This document shows positions 58,398-64,000 of a stretch of 64,000 nucleotides of DNA, piece by piece. The position numbers and the translations under genes are program-made. This DNA comes from Riptortus pedestris (Eukaryota > Arthropoda > Insecta > Hemiptera > Alydidae), in NCBI GenBank assembly GCA_019009955.1, contig CM032233.1, forward strand, positions 11,078,501 through 11,142,500. The letters are read 5' to 3'. The notes below the pieces were generated by a model that saw only the letters and a list, made by a program, of their open reading frames with translations, did not search any database and was not told where the DNA came from. The stretch's first letter is position 1. Every line of letters begins with the position of its first letter.

Positions 58398-61300
58398 AAT
58401 GAATCTGACATTGCATTACATAAACTCATCATAAATGACCATATATTTTATATTTTGAATAATGCCAGCACAAAGCACATCAAGATTATTATTTATGGAT
58501 ACTTAAATGTCTAGTTTTTATCTGTGAATAAGATACAGGGACCCTTGTCAGTGACACATCATTAATCCTTCAGCCCTCAGTCAGACTACTTCTCGGCTGC
58601 ACTATCTCTCACGCAGAGTCTGATAGATACAACTTCTATAAAAACAGCATACATTTTTACAGGACACATTTAGAATATCAGAACATGTAAAGAGATTTCC
58701 TCCATATTTTGACTCCCTGTTATATAATATGCCTACTTTGAGGACTAGCGACCCTCATTCTATTTTAGAATTTTTAGAGGCACTTTATGAAATAAATAAA
58801 CTTAAGCCCTCCTGGTTTGACAAAATATTTGAGCGACTAACATTTTCCCAGCCTCAGGCGGTATTAAAACATTTTTAATAACGTCTCAAAATTTAACATT
58901 TGAAAAAGTGAGAGACACACTTTTAGAAAACACAAAGCCGCGTACTAGACTCCAGTACAAAATTGACTATATAAACAAAAGGCTGTTTAATTTTAGCTAA
59001 ATATTGATGAAATATTTTATGGGCTAGAAATTATTAAGATATTTCTTATTGGCAAACCTAAATTAGAGAGTTAATAATATACTAAGGGCAAGAAAATTTC
59101 ATTAAATAAAACAAGCCACTACTTCCTCCAAGCATGCCTCCACCAATTTTTTTCCGGCAGCTCTATTCTTAGGGAGGGAACTAATTACTCCTCTGCATCA
59201 TGAGTGGGACCTTCAGCTGGACAGGTCACCATCTACACAGGAAGAAATGTGGAAGGACTCCTGGAACAATTTAATTCACGCCAGGAAGAGGGACAAAAGC
59301 CTACATTTCGTCACAAAAAATGTTACAAGTGGTAGGCCTCCTAAGCAAGAGGGTAAACTGCCAGGTAATGCTCCTAAGCATGAAGGTAAACTGCAGAGAT
59401 TCTTCCTCAACAGGAAGAGTAGGTGCCTATGACCCAGAGAAAACTAATGAATTTTTTTCTCAGAAATTAATAAAAGGATATTTTTTTTTTCCAGGAATTA
59501 ATGATATAATAATATTTTCTCTCTCTCGCTCTCTCTCAAGTGTAAAATTTTTTTTGTTGCTTGCATGATGGGTTATTTTTCTTTAATAGAATGAATGTTC
59601 TTAACACGGGGTCATACAACAATCACGTTGTCGATAATTTCTCAGAGACTCTTACAGATGAGTCCAATTTTCAAAGAAGGCACCTTATGTTTTTATAACT
59701 CATCTAATGATTGTGAAGTACAGAATATTTAATTACTTATAATCAGAATATTTCATATTGATTACTGTAAGCAATTTAAATATATAGGTTAAAATGTATT
59801 TTGTATTAAATTATTGTAAAACTCACAAAATTGTCCTCATTGGTAGAATTTTATTATTATATGAATTTATTGTATTCTATCATGTTGTTGTGTCAACAAT
59901 AGAATTGGCATAATCTCTGCTGTCTGTAAGCCAAAAGACGCCTTAAACATTATTTAAATTTTATTGAACTTAGTTTCAAATATTGTAAAGTAAATTTTTG
60001 ATGCTTTACCGACCATGGAGAGGATTGTTGTTCCAAAGCTATGGCGGGCTGACTTGAATCTATAGAACAGACACTGATCCATTTACAAAAGATTTCAGAG
60101 ACTTTGAATGCAGAGAAAATATTTGCTGACAGGATAGTATACATTTGGAATAGATGTCCTGAACCTTTCATCCAGGGATGCAATCTTTCAAGGAGATGAA
60201 GACACCATCCTCTCAACTTCATCATCAACGTCCCAGAAGAGGGAGAAGGCATCAAACCAGTTACTTATGTAGTATACAATTTTATTTTCCCCATTATATT
60301 GTATTTGGTTAGGGAAAATTATCCTGTCTTTTTAAAGTATGATGATCCATTTCCAGTGCCCAGAAGTACAGGGGTTATTTTTTTTTTTTTGTAAATTCAA
60401 TCACAAGGGATTTTCATTAATTTTTTTATTAGGTTTAGTTCCCAATTGTAGTTTTTTATTTTAAGATCAGTTGTGAAGGCTTTAATCCCCCTCCCCAGTA
60501 TTAGTTCTTCCTTGTCACAAGAGAGGAAGAGCCAAAACTTATTAGTGTAGGTAATATGCATATCAATAATAACTTGATATTCTATATGCTCAACATTGGG
60601 TATACATTCCATTGCTTCCTGCGTTATATTTATGATTTATTATGATTATTTATTATTGAGTTTGACTTGATGGTTAATCAATAGACTTTTGGCCCCGGGG
60701 GAGGGGTGATATAATGAATCTGACATTGCAATACACACTCATCATAAATAACCATATATTTTATATTTTGAATAATGCCAGCACAAAGCACATTAAGATT
60801 ATTATTTATGAATACTTAAATGTCTAGTTTTTCGATCGAATCGATCGTTTTCGATAATAATTTTACATTAAATAGACTTTTTGAGCATATTTTGATCAGC
60901 GGGGACAAAGTGCGACATCGGCTCAGGCTATAAAAGGATTAAAAACAGTCATATCTCTATAATAAAATATATAGTCATTTATGATGAGGGTCATTTTGAA
61001 TAATGTCCAGCACAAAGCACATTAAGATTATTATTTATGGATACTTAAATGTCTAGTTTTTACCTGTGAATAAAATACGGACCCTTGTCAGTGACACATC
61101 ATTAATCCTTCAGCCCTCAGTCAGACTACTTCTCGGCTGCACTATCTCTCACGCAGAGTCTGATAGAGAAATTCTATAACAGAAAAACAGCTAAGTTCTT
61201 TTATTTTAAGTAGATATAAGTGTCCCCCCTTTATATTATTAAAAGGTGCCTTTTCATTTTGATTTATATTTATTACTGGTGAATTTTAATTATAAATAAA

Positions 61301-61435
61301 TTTAGATATATTTAAATATTAAGTAGAGTCTTTTATTTTTGGTGAACCCTTCCTAAATTCTTGTTAGTGATTTGGTGGTGGGAATTATCATCTTTTACAG
61401 CTTCCACTGCCTATTGCCGCAGCCGGATCGCAACA
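58395..61435 (+). mobile_element. Deleted LTR element, unit B
   Basis: Truncated type 2 LTR (58395-58660), short gag scrap to about 58984, then a jump to the non-coding 3' half. About 1.6 kb present in unit A (42240-43822), including most of gag and the hairpin array, is missing. A polypurine tract lies at 60698. Confidence 0.8.
60710..61435 (+). repeat. Chimeric LTR, unit B
   Basis: Type 1-like start with TATA (ctataaaagg near 60928), then repetition of agcacattaagattattatt and type 2 sequence to GATCGCAACA. TGGTAGCAGAGC (primer site) follows at 61438, so this LTR also acts as the 5' end of a further, truncated element. A cgatcgaatcgatcg word lies at about 60833. Confidence 0.78.
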
Positions 61436-62225
61436 AGTGGTAGCAGAGCGTGGTTCTCAACCTTTTTTGAGAAGCAGCAATAATTTTTGAGGCTTCTCTA
61501 GTGTATGCATGAAGAAGAAACATTGAAATCATATTTGTAATTTCACGGGCTCTGTTATGTGCAACATATTAACTGAGCAATGTTAATAAATAGTAGACAT
61601 AACTAGGTATATTTCCCCCACACTATCAATCCCTTTGACACAGTTTAACAATTAATTTATACCTAGATACCAGCAATTAATAACTTGGCCTAAAGTAAAA
61701 ATTTTCAGGAAAAAGAAGATGAAACTATTTTTTTATTTATTTCTAATTACCCATACAGTCTAATAATAGTAAAAATATTAATAATGCTGTCTAAAAACCA
61801 ATCCGGCTTTCCTAAAAAACAAAATTATGGATATTTACATTTACGATGGACATTTGAAGACATTCTGTGAATATTATGTCATGAGTACAAGCTGAATTGC
61901 TGATTCCTTTTGTGAGTAATCTGCTAAAAATTATTTTAAGAGCCAGATATTAATTGTTCATGGAGAAAGAGCTCTCTTTAAGTAAGTTGTAATGGCTCTG
62001 GAGTCAACAGGTTTAATTTGTTTATTTTAGGAGAATTTAAATGGAGATCTACTACTTTAACAGCTATGCATAATTACTCCCTCATTTAGGGGAGGCCCAC
62101 AGGTTGAAGCATACTTGTAAAAAATAAAATAAAATAAAGGCTTATTACTACATAATTATAAAATCTACCCATAGAAAACAGTTCTGCTTACTCTTGTGGA
62201 ACCCCCCCCCCCTCTCTCTCTATAC

Positions 62226-62295
<70 letters not shown>

Positions 62296-62444
62296 ACAGC
62301 TATGTTAACTAAGCTGCTTTCCTGCATTTTGGGCATGCTGCTGCTCTGATATAATCTAATCTACAATTTTCTATTAGTAAGAAGCCTATGTAAAACGGAT
62401 TTCGAATTTAAACTAGACATGAGATGTTTATAGTCTCAGATGTT
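61436..62444. other. LTR leader and unassigned sequence, unit B
   Basis: Leader to about 61510, then sequence without recognisable genes. (AT)n plus (GT)n at 62226-62294. Confidence 0.6.
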
Positions 62445-62657
62445 CAACAGACTTCTAATGAAATAACAGAAGATCCATATGACAATATGGAATATTTCCA
62501 ACATTACTGTCTGTTAATGACACTGCTATGGATGTACAAGGTGGTACAAAGAAAATGTCAGTTGTAGGTGGGGGTGGGCCAACTATTGGAGGTAAACCTG
62601 CCATTATGGGCCAGGCTGCAGAATTACAAATACTTCACAATGCCACTATTAATTTAA
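62445..62657 (+). pseudogene. Endogenous densovirus VP fragment, unit B
   Basis: Matches the provirus VP at about 51525-51735: ITEDPYDNMEYFQ, a small deletion with frame change, then MSVVGGGGPTIGGKP and MGQAAELQILHNATIN. It ends at the TTAA of the next piggyBac, which probably inserted into a longer VP piece. Confidence 0.9.
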
Positions 62658-62662
62658 TTTAA

Positions 62663-64000
62663 CCTTTTAAGTGCGGGACAGGTAATGGAGGGAGTGACGG
62701 GGGTCGCCGGCCGTTCCAAGGTCGGCCACACATTTGTACGCAGGATTCCCCCCTTATTTGTTCATTGTTTCTCTAGTTTTGAAAAATATTCAGGATTTTT
62801 CTTTGCACATTTAAGGATATTAGTTACGTATTAAAGATGTAGTATGCTAATTTTTTCAATGAAAGTTCTAGTCTGCCCATCAAAAATGCATTGTTTATTT
62901 TATGTAAGCAGATGTTATTACATATTATATTGTAAAGTACGCATAAAGAAATGAAAACTAATCAATGAATAAAATATACACATTTTAGTGTTTAAAAAAG
63001 TTTCCCCTCACCTTTTTTGATCCGGGACATTGGACCTCGGCACTGGCAGGTTTAAAAACTTTTTTTTTATTATTTTTTTTCCTACTATTTTATGATTTTT
63101 TCCATAACATATTTGAAACTATTATAAAACTAAAAAAATTATCCCCCACCAGATTAACCCATAAACTGGCATTTATTCCTATACTAAACATTAAAATTGT
63201 CTTTTTGTGTGATAAATTTCTAAACATTCGTCTATGCAAAGACCTACTTCACACTGTTTGCACATGAATGCTGATCCTTTTCACTTCCCACCTTTCTTGG
63301 AAACGACGCAGTCTTTTCAGTGATTTTGATCTCCTGGAATCTTCTTGATGATCTCCTGGGGTTCTGCACTTACTCGTGAGAGTACTCCCTCCTTATTTTT
63401 TTCACTAAATCCTTTAGCTGGGCTAACTGACCTTAAAACTTTTTTAACTGTTTCTTTGAATATAACATGGCTATTATAAATGCTCATATCAATGAGGTGA
63501 AAAAATAATTTCCAACACCATTTAGTACTTCTCCTAATGGTTTGTGTGGAACTGAGGATCATATCCGTTTTGTTAACGATTCCCATATTATTATTGTATT
63601 CGATTATCATTGACAGTTTTATAATATTTTTTCCTGTTCGGTAATCAGACTTCCCTGTAACCTTCATCTTGGCAGAATGGGTCATTGAGAGCATCCAGAC
63701 TTCTTTTTTATCTTGCCACTTCAAAGCTATTATTTTTCCTGAAGCTGACCTATAGGAAAATTCATCTCTTTTGAGCTTTTCTGCCATAGCTGGTAAGTCT
63801 TTTCTATTCTTCCTCATCGTACCACAGGCATTAGTAAATTTAGAACATAACCATAAAAACAAAGTTGGACTAGAATACCAATTATCTACATATATACAAT
63901 GCCCTTGTTCTAAATATGGCTCAAGAAGTGTTGTGACTACATTGCCTGACATTCCTAGCCCAAAATCCTTGATATCTGTAGTGAGTCCCATGTAAATAAT
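62663..64000 (-). pseudogene. piggyBac element, unit C, runs off the window
   Basis: The element end CCTTTTAAGTGCGGG follows TTAA 62659-62662. The minus strand encodes the cysteine-rich tail at about 63190-63310, separated by a stop from the main frame 63317-63991. That frame holds GLGMSGNVVTTLLEPYLEQGH, DNWYSSPTLFLWL, CGTMRKNRKDLPAM and KWQDKKEVWMLSM, then YNNNMGIVNKTDM. The third catalytic residue of piggyBac lies in a GGVD-type block; here it is GIVN, so Asp appears lost. The N-terminal part lies beyond 64000. It provides the empty site for the provirus. Confidence 0.87.

Overview
The window is AT-rich eukaryotic DNA, most probably from an arthropod and likely an insect. It carries tRNA-derived SINEs, Jockey-, RTE- and R2-type LINEs, mariner and piggyBac transposons, gag-only LTR elements and several endogenous fragments of an ambisense densovirus (a parvovirus of arthropods). 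No intact host gene was recognised. The one host-like locus is a decayed multi-exon C2H2 zinc-finger gene at 1.8-3.3 kb.

Layout. 0.9-1.8 kb: 5' part of a Jockey-like LINE. 1.8-3.3 kb: zinc-finger pseudogene with a SINE in an intron. 3.4-5.3 kb: worn copy of the LTR family that recurs later. 5.3-12.8 kb: AT-rich DNA without recognisable genes. 12.85-16.87 kb: remnants of three LINEs, one holding a SINE with an 8-bp target duplication. 16.87-18.97 kb: a densovirus capsid (VP) fragment split by a nearly intact mariner. 19.25-20.89 kb: LINE remnant. 23.36-26.35 kb: internally deleted LINE between unusually long direct repeats. 26.5-30.55 kb: possible solo LTR, a foldback element, a rearranged mariner and a long AT/GA microsatellite.

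From 30.55 kb to the right edge the DNA is a tandem array of one composite unit: piggyBac, spacer, SINE, R2-type LINE tail, LTR element, short VP fragment, then the next piggyBac. Two junctions are present (about 49.04 and 62.66 kb). Later events are readable because sister copies keep the empty sites: a 6.5-kb gag-only LTR element (31.53-38.04 kb), an internally deleted piggyBac (47.90-49.03 kb), and a 5.4-kb densovirus insertion (49.67-55.10 kb), all absent from the corresponding sister positions.

The densovirus insertion is the highlight. It is close to a whole genome: about 140-bp inverted terminal repeats with small hairpins, an open VP gene with a phospholipase A2 motif, and convergent, overlapping NS reading frames with rolling-circle nuclease and SF3 helicase motifs. 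Outside the left ITR lies a second, inverted copy of the first ~1 kb of the NS region, so the two copies form long complementary arms around a ~3.2-kb centre. With four VP-derived segments (at least three separate kinds), the locus looks like a viral and transposon trap and is a candidate source of piRNA or hairpin siRNA. That role is inference only.

Quality note: between about 30.6 and 48 kb the copies carry many extra single bases compared with their sisters at 55-62.7 kb, as expected of poorly polished long reads. Broken frames there should not be over-read.
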